Shown in pieces: positions 38,027-46,811 of a stretch of DNA of 60,687 nucleotides. Origin of the DNA: a virus; IMG/VR virus record IMGVR_UViG_3300044535_001493, positions 1-60,687 of that record; one strand, written 5' to 3'. The notes below the pieces were generated by a model, which was not told where the DNA came from, did no database searches, and saw only the letters and a program-made list of their open reading frames with translations. The stretch's first letter is position 1; every line of letters begins with the position of its first letter. Both the position numbers and the translations under genes were made by a program.

Positions 38027-39079
38027 ATGGCAAGTGAAACCTATGAATTTTTAAAAAAAATAGCTAAAGGAGAAGAAGTTAATAGATGGTCTTATCCTGA
38101 TGATCTAATAAATCACATTTACTATACAAAAGGTAAATCACCAAAAGTTGAAATTACATTTGATGATGACGATGATTTTTTAGTAGTTTTAGGTGTTACA
38201 GATGAAGATGATCTATATGTCTGGAGAAGATTTATGGGTAGGTATAGTTATGATTATGATTTTGATATGTGGAGATATGAAGAAGACTGGAAAGAAGGTT
38301 ATATAGTTGATGCTTTTAGAGGTGAAAATATTGAAATAACAAATAAAATACTAAAATTAATAGACCCAAATTTACAACTTGGAAATAATAATGATGTTAG
38401 TAACTCTGATATTGCAAGAACTTTAAATATTGAATTTGGTGATGAGGTCAGCGATATCACATACGAATATGGAAGATACCACGAAGAATGTATCTCAAGG
38501 GCTGTACAAAAACAATTAATGGACGAAACAAATGACCCATTTAGAAATTTTGGTGTCATACAAAAACAACACGCTTATAAATTTGTAACATCTGTAAATA
38601 TTTTATTAAATTTATATAAAATGTTAAACGCTGAAGACGAGGATTTAAAAGGAATGTTAAAATTACTATATGAAAATTATGGTGGTATAACTGTTGGTGG
38701 TTGGTATGATTTAGAATATAATGTTTGGTGTGATGATTATGATGATGAAGGATTCCAAAAAGAACTTACTCGAAATCTTGAAAAGATGTTAGAAAAAACT
38801 GAAGAAGAATTTGATGGTGTTGATAGAGAAGAATATGATAAAATTTACGATACAGTTATGGGTCTTGGTGGTTTTAATAAATTAATAAAATTACCGGAAA
38901 AAGGTATCGAAGTTTTCTTTTATAAATTTGACACAAAGACAAATAAGTTATATTTTGATTTATATAAAGGTAATAAAAGAGAAATAAGGTCTGTTGATAA
39001 CCTTGAAGATTTGAATTTACAGTTATATCATCCAGAACTTTTTGAAAATATAAGAAAAGTATTAAAAATACTTTTGTAA
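38027..39079 (+). CDS. Unknown acidic protein, 350 aa
   Basis: Highly acidic and Tyr/Trp-rich (DFLVVLGVTDEDDLYVWRRF, YDYDFDMWRYEEDW). The middle is helical (EECISRAVQKQLMDETNDPF) and the C-terminus beta-rich (VFFYKFDTKTNKLYFDLYKG). It is monocistronic, with a phage-type box 4 nt before the start. No family is recognised; the charge pattern would suit a virion or DNA-mimic protein, but that is only a thought. Confidence 0.65.
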   Translation: MASETYEFLKKIAKGEEVNRWSYPDDLINHIYYTKGKSPKVEITFDDDDDFLVVLGVTDEDDLYVWRRFMGRYSYDYDFDMWRYEEDWKEGYIVDAFRGENIEITNKILKLIDPNLQLGNNNDVSNSDIARTLNIEFGDEVSDITYEYGRYHEECISRAVQKQLMDETNDPFRNFGVIQKQHAYKFVTSVNILLNLYKMLNAEDEDLKGMLKLLYENYGGITVGGWYDLEYNVWCDDYDDEGFQKELTRNLEKMLEKTEEEFDGVDREEYDKIYDTVMGLGGFNKLIKLPEKGIEVFFYKFDTKTNKLYFDLYKGNKREIRSVDNLEDLNLQLYHPELFENIRKVLKILL

Positions 39080-39103
39080 ATCAAAATAATATTTCTATAT
39101 TTG
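39073..39103 (+). promoter_or_regulatory. Host-type promoter, nearly leaderless
   Basis: TTTG (39073-39076) lies in the last codons of the previous gene. After a 19-nt spacer comes TATATTTG (39096-39103), 4 nt before the ATG at 39108. Confidence 0.65.
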
Positions 39104-39107
39104 TGGT

Positions 39108-39893
39108 ATGGAAAGAAATTTTGAATTATTAAAACAAGTGTTGTCTATACCAACAAAAACTTATCAAGAAGATTTGATGATTGATTTTATCACAGAATGG
39201 TTGGATGAAAATAAAATCCCGTATTATGTTGATAACTTCTACAACATATATGCAACAAAACAAACCGACGAAAATATTGAGTACTTCCCTTGTGTTGTAG
39301 CACACACAGATACGGTCCATACAATCGATTCAATTAATGTTGTTGAAGAACAACTACCAAATGCTCAAAAAGAGGTTAAATTGTCCCTTAAAGCTTATAA
39401 CGATAAAGGAGAACCGACTGGTATTGGTGGTGATGATAAGTGTGGTGTATATGCTTGTCTTGAATTATTAAAAGAATTACCAAATCTTAAAGCAGCATTT
39501 TTTGTCGCTGAAGAAACTGGGTGTAAAGGATCATCAAATGCGGACCCAAAATTCTTTACAAATATTGGTTATGCGATTCAATTTGATGCACCAGAAAACA
39601 ATATGATTTCCGAGTTCTTAATGAATAAACCAATGTTTAAAAGAGATACTGATTTCTTTAACACCGGAAGTCGTTTAATTACCGAGCACTTTCCAGGCGA
39701 TACTAAATACCACAGACACCCCTATACGGACATATTTCCGTTAAACCAAAATTTTGGTCTATCCTGTTTTAATATTTCAATTGGTTATTACAACTATCAC
39801 ACAAGAAATGAATATGTTGTTGTGGAAGATACCTATAACGGTATTAAGGTTGGTAAACTAATGATAGAAGAACTTGGTTATACTAAACATTAA
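39108..39893 (+). CDS. M20-family zinc peptidase (PepT-like), 261 aa
   Basis: The metal-site order of the M20 family is visible: CVVAHTDTVH (first His and Asp, about 64-73), GIGGDDKCGVY (bridging Asp, about 104-114) and FFVAEETGCKGSSN (catalytic Glu-Glu, about 129-142). A late His-rich segment (YHRHPYTD, and YYNYHTRNEY near the end) follows. The protein is shorter than typical M20 enzymes (about 400 aa) because the dimerisation domain seems absent. It would trim short peptides and neighbours a Clp unfoldase gene. Confidence 0.85.
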   Translation: MERNFELLKQVLSIPTKTYQEDLMIDFITEWLDENKIPYYVDNFYNIYATKQTDENIEYFPCVVAHTDTVHTIDSINVVEEQLPNAQKEVKLSLKAYNDKGEPTGIGGDDKCGVYACLELLKELPNLKAAFFVAEETGCKGSSNADPKFFTNIGYAIQFDAPENNMISEFLMNKPMFKRDTDFFNTGSRLITEHFPGDTKYHRHPYTDIFPLNQNFGLSCFNISIGYYNYHTRNEYVVVEDTYNGIKVGKLMIEELGYTKH

Positions 39894-39925
39894 AAAAAAG
39901 GAGGGTTTTTAATCCTCCTTTTTCT
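39892..39925. terminator. Bidirectional rho-independent terminator
   Basis: AAAGGAGG/CCTCCTTT with T-rich flanks on both strands, between the convergent peptidase and clp genes. It overlaps the last codons of the latter. Confidence 0.85.
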
Positions 39926-41969
39926 TTCTACCCTTTTTCTTTGGTTCTGGTTTTGTCCTATCTTCAATTTCAATAGTTTGGTCCTCACCAGTACCTTTCA
40001 CAAATAACATATAATCTTTTTCTTCTGTAACTTCACTTGTTAATATTTTTTCAGAAATAAGATCCTCTATTTTATCCTGGATTGCACGTTTAATTGGTCT
40101 AGCACCATATTGTTCATCAAAACCAACTTTAGCTATTAAATCAATAACAGATGATTCATAAGAAACTTTATACTTCATTGCTATTAACCTATCAATAAGC
40201 TTATCAATTTCTAGTTTTACAATTTTATCAATGTGTTCTTTTACTAAAGAATTAAAAATAACAACATCGTCAATTCTATTTAAAAATTCTGGAGCAAAAA
40301 ACTTACGTAACTCTTTTTTCAAAACATCTCTTTTGTATTCTTCCTGGACGGCGTCACTATTATTATTTGTTTTAAATCCAACACCACTTCCAAAATCTTG
40401 AACTTTTCTAACTCCGATGTTTGAAGTCATAATAATCAAACAGTTTTTGAAGTTAATTTTTCTACCAAGACCATCCGTCATATGCCCATCATCTAACATT
40501 TGAAGTAATGTTGCAAAAATGTCCTTATTTGCCTTTTCAATTTCATCAAATAATATAACAGAATATGGTTTGTTTTTAACTTGTTCAGTTAATTGTCCCC
40601 CTTCTTCGTGACCAACATATCCTGGAGGAGAACCAATAAGTCTTGAGATGGTGTGTTTTTCTTGGTATTCAGACATATCAACACGAATTAAACTATCTTC
40701 ACTACCAAAAATTTCTTTTGCCAGTTTTTTAGCTAAAAATGTTTTACCAACACCAGTTGAGCCTAGAAATATAAATGAACCAATTGGTCTATTTGGGTCT
40801 TTAATGCCAACCCTATTTCTTCTGATTGCTTTTGATATTTTTTTAACAGCTTCATCCTGACCAATTACGTAACTATTTAAAGAATCTTCCAAATTAACAA
40901 GTGAATTTTTTTCATCAATATTAATTTTACTTACTGGTATTTTAGTCATATTTGATACAACCTCATAAATTAAATCTTCTGGAATACCACGTTTACTAGT
41001 TCTTAGACCTTCTTCAAATTTCTTTTTTTCTTCGTCAAGTTTCATTAAGATATTTTTTTCGCGGTCACGAAGTTCTGCCGCCATTTCATATTTTTGTTTT
41101 TTAATAACATCTGCTTTTTCTTGTTTAATATCTGAAGCTTCTTGTTTTAATTTCTCAATATGTTCTGGAAGTTTAATATCTATTTGCATACGTGAACCAA
41201 CCTCATCTAAAATATCAAATGCTTTATCTGGAAATTCACGATCTGTAATATACCTATCTGCTAACTCAACACATAACCAAAGTGATTCATCAGTATAATT
41301 AACTTTGTGGTGCTCTTCGTATTTTTCCTTACTTTGTTTTAGGATTTCAAAAGTTTCTTCTTTTGTTGATGGGTCAACAATAATTTTTTGAAATCTTCTT
41401 TCTAAAGCACCATCTTTTTCAAAGTGTTTTCTATATTCATCAAGTGTTGTTGCACCAATACATTGAATCTCGCCTCTTGATAGTGCTGGTTTAAAGATGT
41501 TTGAAGCATCCAAAGAACCAGAACTATTACCAGCCCCAACCATTGTGTGAATTTCATCAATAAAGATTATAATGTTTGGACTTGTTTGTAACTCTTCAAT
41601 TATAACCTTCATTCTTTCTTCAAATTGTCCACGATATTTTGTACCAGCAACAATAGAATTAATATCTAAAGACACAATACGTTTATCCGCCAAGTTTTTT
41701 GGACATTCACCAGCGTGAATCATCATAGCTAAACCTTCTACAATTGCTGTCTTACCAGCACCAGGTTCACCAATAATAATTGGATTATTTTTCTTTCTTC
41801 TAGATAATACTTGAGCAATACGTAGGATTTCTTTTTGTCTTCCAATTACTGGATCTAGTTTTCCTTGTTCTGCTAGTTTAATCAAATCCTTACTGAAATT
41901 ATCTAAAACTGGGGTACCACCGTCTTTCTTTTTACCCTTATCACCGTCATCTACAAATTCTATAGCCAT
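39909..41969 (-). CDS. ClpC-like Hsp100 unfoldase without N-domain, 686 aa
   Basis: Two AAA+ modules are present. D1 has GRQKEILR, Walker A GEPGAGKT (67-74) and FIDEIHTMVG. D2 has Walker A GSTGVGKT (about 402-409), LFDEIEKA, MTSNIG and the sensor region NRIDDVV. A UVR-like middle segment (KQKYEMAAELRDREK) marks the ClpC type. A VGF motif at about residue 530 occupies the position of the ClpP-binding loop. The usual N-terminal adaptor-binding domain (about 140 aa) is missing, replaced by 20 charged residues, and the C-terminus is very basic. It would unfold substrates and could feed host ClpP. Confidence 0.9.
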   Translation of the reverse strand: MAIEFVDDGDKGKKKDGGTPVLDNFSKDLIKLAEQGKLDPVIGRQKEILRIAQVLSRRKKNNPIIIGEPGAGKTAIVEGLAMMIHAGECPKNLADKRIVSLDINSIVAGTKYRGQFEERMKVIIEELQTSPNIIIFIDEIHTMVGAGNSSGSLDASNIFKPALSRGEIQCIGATTLDEYRKHFEKDGALERRFQKIIVDPSTKEETFEILKQSKEKYEEHHKVNYTDESLWLCVELADRYITDREFPDKAFDILDEVGSRMQIDIKLPEHIEKLKQEASDIKQEKADVIKKQKYEMAAELRDREKNILMKLDEEKKKFEEGLRTSKRGIPEDLIYEVVSNMTKIPVSKINIDEKNSLVNLEDSLNSYVIGQDEAVKKISKAIRRNRVGIKDPNRPIGSFIFLGSTGVGKTFLAKKLAKEIFGSEDSLIRVDMSEYQEKHTISRLIGSPPGYVGHEEGGQLTEQVKNKPYSVILFDEIEKANKDIFATLLQMLDDGHMTDGLGRKINFKNCLIIMTSNIGVRKVQDFGSGVGFKTNNNSDAVQEEYKRDVLKKELRKFFAPEFLNRIDDVVIFNSLVKEHIDKIVKLEIDKLIDRLIAMKYKVSYESSVIDLIAKVGFDEQYGARPIKRAIQDKIEDLISEKILTSEVTEEKDYMLFVKGTGEDQTIEIEDRTKPEPKKKGRKKKED

Positions 41970-42027
41970 ATTTAATTTTTTATTTAATTTTAGACATAAA
42001 TAGGTTCGTAGTCAATATTTGACTTTA

Positions 42028-42061
42028 TGTCAGATATACTGACATTTTGTCAGTTTTTTTT
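42028..42061. promoter_or_regulatory. Overlapping inverted repeats between divergent clpC and UVR genes
   Basis: Three half-sites in a row, TGTCAG-ATATA-CTGACA-TTT-TGTCAG, form two overlapping perfect palindromes in the 150-bp divergent intergenic region. The second is followed by T8 on the + strand, so it could act as a terminator. With no + gene upstream, an operator controlling both genes seems more likely. Confidence 0.5.
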
Positions 42062-42119
42062 GTTTTGGTATAAAATTCGTCAAAAATAAACCAAAATAAA
42101 CTTATAAAAAAATAAAATT

Positions 42120-42491
42120 ATGTTTGGTAGAAACTTTGATAAACTTTTTAACGAATTGTTTAATTCAGAAAATCCATTCTTTGGTGGTTTAAATAACCTT
42201 GAAAAAAGAACTTACAAATCGGAAGATGGTTCGATTACATTTACTTACATTACAAATGTAAAAGGAGACTTAAATAAATTAGATGAATTAGATTTATTAA
42301 AACAAAAACTTGAAATAGCTGTTGATGAACAGAATTTTGAAGAAGCTGTGGAGTTGAGGGATAAGATTAAAAATCTAGAACAAAACAAAGAAAAAATAAG
42401 TGAGCTTAATAAAGAACTGGAAGAATGTATTAAAACCCAGAACTTTGAAAAGGCAATAGAAGTAAGAGACAAAATCAACTCCCTAAAATAA
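42120..42491 (+). CDS. UVR-motif protein (McsA/UvrB-C-like), 123 aa
   Basis: The first 50 residues are a Phe/Asn-rich beta segment. Two copies of the UVR helix-hairpin follow: LKQKLEIAVDEQNFEEAVEL (about 59-78) and LNKELEECIKTQNFEKAIEV (about 95-114), each followed by RDKI. In Gram-positive bacteria, UVR domains of McsA and ClpC mediate ClpC partner contacts. The gene is divergent from the phage clpC, whose middle domain has the same motif. An adaptor role is therefore a reasonable inference. Confidence 0.8.
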   Translation: MFGRNFDKLFNELFNSENPFFGGLNNLEKRTYKSEDGSITFTYITNVKGDLNKLDELDLLKQKLEIAVDEQNFEEAVELRDKIKNLEQNKEKISELNKELEECIKTQNFEKAIEVRDKINSLK

Positions 42492-42496
42492 CAAGG

Positions 42497-42520
42497 TCCA
42501 CCCCAAAAGGGTGGATTTTT
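42497..42520 (+). terminator. Rho-independent terminator
   Basis: TCCACCC/GGGTGGA around a 5-nt loop, then TTTTTGTTTT. Confidence 0.9.
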
Positions 42521-42554
42521 GTTTTATATAAAATATATTTAAAATAAAAAAGTT

Positions 42555-42800
42555 ATGGCAATCACTAAAGAAGAAATTAAAGGAACAAAAATAATAAATG
42601 AAGTTGAGTCTTCAAATATCGTTAGAACTGAATATGATACCGAAACAAAAAAAATGATTACAGAATTTAAAAACGGTATGAAATACGAATATGAAGATGT
42701 CCCACACCAAACTTACACTTCATTTAGGTCAGCAAAATCACAAGGTTCGTTTTTTAATACAAACATTTCAAAAACTTTTAAGTATAAGAAATTGAGTTAA
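42555..42800 (+). CDS. KTSC-domain protein, 81 aa
   Basis: The sequence follows the KTSC pattern: VESSNIVRTEYDTETKKM, then FKNGMKYEYEDVP, then an SFFNTNISKTFKYKKL end. KTSC domains are small beta-rich domains often found alone in phages or fused to lysyl-tRNA synthetase-like proteins. Their function is unknown. The gene stands alone after the UVR terminator. Confidence 0.85.
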   Translation: MAITKEEIKGTKIINEVESSNIVRTEYDTETKKMITEFKNGMKYEYEDVPHQTYTSFRSAKSQGSFFNTNISKTFKYKKLS

Positions 42801-42811
42801 TTCATTTTCAT

Positions 42812-42821
42812 AATATTTATA
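42812..42821 (+). promoter_or_regulatory. AATATTTATA box (putative phage promoter)
   Basis: One base from consensus, ending 4 nt before the ATG at 42826. Confidence 0.4.
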
Positions 42822-42825
42822 CTTA

Positions 42826-43557
42826 ATGAACACCGAATTATTAAAAAGTTTTGAACCCCAAGATGAATTAAACCCAAAAGTTTGGGAAGGTAATAAAAAA
42901 GAACCAAAATTAAAACCCGAAATAAGGGAAAGGTTACTTGAAATTGCCTACGAATTTATTGAATTTTTGGATGTTGAAATTGTTGTTACCGATATAATCC
43001 TTACCGGGTCACTTTCTAATTATAATTGGTCAAAGTATTCTGATTTTGATTTACACATTGTTGCAAATTTTCAACAATATCAAGAAAATCAAATTGAACT
43101 ATATGAAAAGCTTTTCAACTTGAAAAAAATGTTATTCAATCAAAAACACGACATTACAATAAAAGGTTATGAAGTTGAATTATATGTCCAAAATGAAACC
43201 GAATCACATTTTTCAAGTGGCGTTTATTCAATATTATTTGATGAATGGGCAAATGTTCCAGAAAAAGAAGATGTAACCGTTGATAAAGAATTAATCAAAG
43301 GAAAAGCTAAACAGTGGATGAATATAATAGATGATTTGCTAGACGCAATAAAAGACGACGACACAAGTACGGCAAAAAAAATGGTTCAGAAATATAAAGA
43401 TAAACTAAAAAAATATAGAACGTGTGGTCTTGAAAATGGGGGTGAGTACTCAACAGAAAATCTTGTTTTTAAAATTCTAAGAAGAAATGGATATATAGAA
43501 AAATTACACGATTCAACAACAAAGATTCTAGATAAAAAGTTATCTATGAATCAATAA
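42826..43557 (+). CDS. Nucleotidyltransferase-fold protein, 243 aa
   Basis: Residues 60-78 hold TGSLSNYNWSKYSDFDLHI, the GS...D-x-D signature of the DNA polymerase beta-type nucleotidyltransferase superfamily. A later acidic strand (DITIKGYEVELYV) can supply the third carboxylate. The C-terminal helical half has a KAKQWMNIIDDLLDAIKDD segment. Similar proteins occur in large phages near the terminase, and their substrate is unknown. It lies at the start of the structural block. Confidence 0.85.
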   Translation: MNTELLKSFEPQDELNPKVWEGNKKEPKLKPEIRERLLEIAYEFIEFLDVEIVVTDIILTGSLSNYNWSKYSDFDLHIVANFQQYQENQIELYEKLFNLKKMLFNQKHDITIKGYEVELYVQNETESHFSSGVYSILFDEWANVPEKEDVTVDKELIKGKAKQWMNIIDDLLDAIKDDDTSTAKKMVQKYKDKLKKYRTCGLENGGEYSTENLVFKILRRNGYIEKLHDSTTKILDKKLSMNQ

Positions 43558-43631
43558 TTTATTAAAAAATAAAATAATCTTAATAATCGATATATTTATT
43601 AAGAAAAATAATTAATTCAAAAAAAGATACT

Positions 43632-45170
43632 ATGGGAGGATTAAGACCTATCGGAAGTGAAAAGTTGGAAGGGATGGATAAAATTCGTAGAATTATGGAA
43701 ATTGCCAGATACAACGAATCTATTCCACAACCAGTAAATGAAGATAAAAAAACAGAATATACAGCTGAATTAGCTGACGGTAAAACATATACAATCGTAA
43801 GAGAAAGATTGGGATATATAATCAAAGAAAGTTATGATGATATTAATTCTGACTATATTGAACCTATCCAAAATAGAAAATATTTTCCTTCTTACTCACA
43901 GGCATTGAAAAAGTTAAACCTTATGGCTAAAGACTTTAATCAAATGTACGGAAACGAAGAAGGTATGTCTTTATTTACCGAGCAAAAAAAAAAGTTCAAA
44001 CTAAAACTTCCTGGTAAAAAAAAAGCTGAACCAACTGGAGACGAAGGAGCTTTGCCTCCACCAGAACCAGTAGCAGCTCCGGCACCAATGCCGGCAACGC
44101 CACCTATGGATGATATGGGGGGTGCGGGTATGCCACCACCAGACGCAGGTGCTGTAGGGGGTGAAGAAGGATTACCACCACCACCTATGGATGATATAGG
44201 TGGTGAAGGATTACCTCCACCACCAGATATGAGTGCAACTGGAGGAGAAGAAGGATTACCTCCACCACCTATGGATGATATGGGTGATGATGAATTACCT
44301 CCACCACCTATGGACGATATGGGCGATGATGAAGAATCGGAAGATGAAGGAAAATCAAAAAAAGAAGGTGGAACAACATTTAAAGTAATTCAAAAACTTA
44401 CAGGTAAATTAGCACAAAGAATTAGAAAATATAATAGTGAAGATGATATGGATCCTAATGATGTTAAGTACATCATAAATTCTATTTTGTCCGCACTTGA
44501 CGTTGATTTGTTAGATGATGACGATTTAGAAGAAATTATTTCAAGATTAGAAGGTGATTTTGATGAAGAAGGTGACGAAGAAGAAGATGAAGATATCGAA
44601 GATGAAGAAATGGGTGATGAAGAATTACCAGAACCAACATCTGATGAAGAAGAAGGTGCATTACCTCCACCACCACCAGCAGGCGGTGAAATGACAGAAT
44701 ATGATTTAGGTGAAATGGCAACACTTGGTGATGCAATTAATCGTCGTGTTGAAGCAGGAGTGGCAGAAAATCTAAAAAATATGACTAGTAAATGGGGTGA
44801 AAATAATGAAGAATACACTAGACGTGGTGCTAGAGAACCGAGACACACATATAACCATTTTTCACACGGTACTTTTGGTGAATCAAAAGTTGATAAAATT
44901 ATTTCACAATATTTTACAACACAGAAAAAAGAAATTATTTCTGAAGAAAAGAAAAAAATACAAAAAATAGAAAAATACGAAAAATTAAAAGAAACAAATT
45001 ATATGAATGTTAAAAATCTTTCTGAAAGTATCAGACAAGAAAGAATGGCATTAAAATATATGGAAAAAAACCCAGTTTCTGTTCTTGTTGGAAAAACCAA
45101 TAAAGGAAATTTAGTATTTAAGGAAGGAATTATTAACACAAAAATTACAATCAACGGATTAGTAATATGA
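43632..45170 (+). CDS. Pro/Asp-rich putative structural protein, 512 aa
   Basis: The N-terminus (SEKLEGMDKIRRIMEIARYNE) resembles the leader family. Residues 130-240 are low-complexity repeats of PPPMDDMGG type, 270-370 are strongly acidic, and the C-terminal 130 residues are helical and basic. Long acidic, Pro-rich proteins upstream of a T4-type terminase are likely prohead or core components. No specific homology is recognised. The last 4 nt overlap the next ATG. Confidence 0.7.
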   Translation: MGGLRPIGSEKLEGMDKIRRIMEIARYNESIPQPVNEDKKTEYTAELADGKTYTIVRERLGYIIKESYDDINSDYIEPIQNRKYFPSYSQALKKLNLMAKDFNQMYGNEEGMSLFTEQKKKFKLKLPGKKKAEPTGDEGALPPPEPVAAPAPMPATPPMDDMGGAGMPPPDAGAVGGEEGLPPPPMDDIGGEGLPPPPDMSATGGEEGLPPPPMDDMGDDELPPPPMDDMGDDEESEDEGKSKKEGGTTFKVIQKLTGKLAQRIRKYNSEDDMDPNDVKYIINSILSALDVDLLDDDDLEEIISRLEGDFDEEGDEEEDEDIEDEEMGDEELPEPTSDEEEGALPPPPPAGGEMTEYDLGEMATLGDAINRRVEAGVAENLKNMTSKWGENNEEYTRRGAREPRHTYNHFSHGTFGESKVDKIISQYFTTQKKEIISEEKKKIQKIEKYEKLKETNYMNVKNLSESIRQERMALKYMEKNPVSVLVGKTNKGNLVFKEGIINTKITINGLVI

Positions 45171-45574
45171 GTTACCTATTATACATAAATGGTTTGGGTC
45201 CTAACTATAAGGGTGAAAACATTTATGAATTTATTTTTGGTGATTCTTTGGAAGATGTTTGGGGTGAAAATTGGGAAGCAAGACCGGCAAACGGTTATCC
45301 AAGTCCACCAGATGTTGACCACGTAAAAAAGGTTGGGACATTAACACATAATGAAATTACATTGGAACTTGTACAAAATTCAGATGTATTTTCTGTTCAA
45401 GATTCAATTGATGGTGTTATTGCCCTAGGTTGGGAAAAAGAAGATGAAATTGATTTTTCATTGGTTAAAAGATTGGTTTTCAAATATGGGGACCAAGAAC
45501 AAGATGTAAAAGATAAATTATACGAGAGAGATCTTGTGTTACAATTTGAAAAAAAGGTTGTTTATGAAAACTAA
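45167..45574 (+). CDS. Unknown structural-block protein, 135 aa
   Basis: It begins SYLLYINGLGPNYKGENIYEF with a beta-rich body and aromatic/Pro segments (WEARPANGYPSPPDVDHV), and is coupled on both sides (ATGA overlap upstream, 11-nt overlap downstream). The compact size and its place in the late block suggest a small virion protein. No family is recognised. Confidence 0.65.
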   Translation: MSYLLYINGLGPNYKGENIYEFIFGDSLEDVWGENWEARPANGYPSPPDVDHVKKVGTLTHNEITLELVQNSDVFSVQDSIDGVIALGWEKEDEIDFSLVKRLVFKYGDQEQDVKDKLYERDLVLQFEKKVVYEN

Positions 45575-46808
45575 CAGAAGCGTCAGTATATTATTAGAAA
45601 ATGGATTCCATTTTAGTACAATTTCTAAAATGAAACCAAACGAAGTTAAATTATTAGCTGAAAAATTTTTTAAACCTATGGGTGATGTCGAGCAGGCAAA
45701 AAAAGACTCTATAAAAGCTATGAAAGCTTTTATTAAAAATAATAAAATAGATTTAGGTTTAGGTGACGACCCAGATGATTTTTCTGACGAACAAGTATTA
45801 GATAAAATTAAAGGACTTGCTTATTGGGCAAAATCACGAAATGGTTCTAAACTTAATAAAATGGCTGGAGAATTATACAGAATTGCAAAACCTTTATTTA
45901 AAAGGGAAAAAAAAGAAACTAGTGAAGCAACAACACAAAAAGTTACCCAATCAATAACAACATTTGACCCAACTGAAGTACAAAAAGGTGTTAGTATCCC
46001 TAACGACCCAACTGGTGATGTTCAAATTAGAATGGTGGGAAATAAAATTCAAGCTGTTACAGGTGATAAAGCTCCGGTTGTTGAGGGGGAAATTAAAGAA
46101 AAATTTGAATCAAAAGCGCAGCAAGGATTCTTTTGGGCTAAATGTAATACAAGTAAAGGTGTTAAAAAGAAAAAATGGTGTGAAATGGCTAGAGAATTTT
46201 CAGATAGTACGTCAAAAAAACAATACAAAGATATGCCAGAAAAAAAACATCCAGAAAAAACTGTTAAAAGGAAAACAAGAAAAAATACAGACGAAAATTA
46301 TGAAAAGTATTTAGAAGAACAAATATTCAATATGATTGAAAAACATATTGAACCTAGTATGACAAAAGGTGAGTTACTAAGAACAATCCAAGAAAAAGTT
46401 GATAAGTCAGAAAAATTTATGTTGAGCAATCCGAAAAAAAATACTATGTTTCAAAAAGAAACAAAAGAAAGTATGATGAAAAAACCAATAGGAAAAATGT
46501 TTAGTATGGAAAAAGAATTGGGTGAAAATACAAAAGAAAAAGAAAGAACTAAAGAAAAAGATAGAACTAAAGAAAAGGATAGAAAAAAAGATAATCCATT
46601 TAGAGATCCTAATCCTGGTGTTGAAGAACACCCAAAAGCAAATACAAAAGAAAAAGAAAGAACTAAAGAAAAAGATAGAACTAAAGAAAAGGATAGAAAA
46701 AAAGATAATCCATTTAGAGATCCTAATCCTGGTGTTGAAGAACACCCAAAAGCTGAAGACCAAAAAAATGACTTTATGTCGGCAATAACATCAATTCTAA
46801 GAAATTAA
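45564..46808 (+). CDS. Lys/Glu-rich putative structural protein with 38-aa tandem repeat, 414 aa
   Basis: I chose the ATG at 45564 because the longer frame begins with TTG inside the upstream gene. The leader-like start is KTNRSVSILLENGFHFSTISK. The first half is helical and includes KAQQGFFWAKCNTSKGVKKKKW. Near the end a 38-residue unit (TKEKERTKEKDRTKEKD... NPGVEEHPKA) is duplicated exactly. Highly charged repeats suit a scaffold or internal head protein. Function is unknown. Confidence 0.7.
   Translation: MKTNRSVSILLENGFHFSTISKMKPNEVKLLAEKFFKPMGDVEQAKKDSIKAMKAFIKNNKIDLGLGDDPDDFSDEQVLDKIKGLAYWAKSRNGSKLNKMAGELYRIAKPLFKREKKETSEATTQKVTQSITTFDPTEVQKGVSIPNDPTGDVQIRMVGNKIQAVTGDKAPVVEGEIKEKFESKAQQGFFWAKCNTSKGVKKKKWCEMAREFSDSTSKKQYKDMPEKKHPEKTVKRKTRKNTDENYEKYLEEQIFNMIEKHIEPSMTKGELLRTIQEKVDKSEKFMLSNPKKNTMFQKETKESMMKKPIGKMFSMEKELGENTKEKERTKEKDRTKEKDRKKDNPFRDPNPGVEEHPKANTKEKERTKEKDRTKEKDRKKDNPFRDPNPGVEEHPKAEDQKNDFMSAITSILRN
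46527..46754 (+). repeat. Two tandem 114-nt repeats
   Basis: Copies 46527-46640 and 46641-46754 match nearly perfectly and encode the same 38 residues. Their identity indicates a recent duplication in frame. Confidence 0.88.
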
Positions 46809-46811
46809 AAA

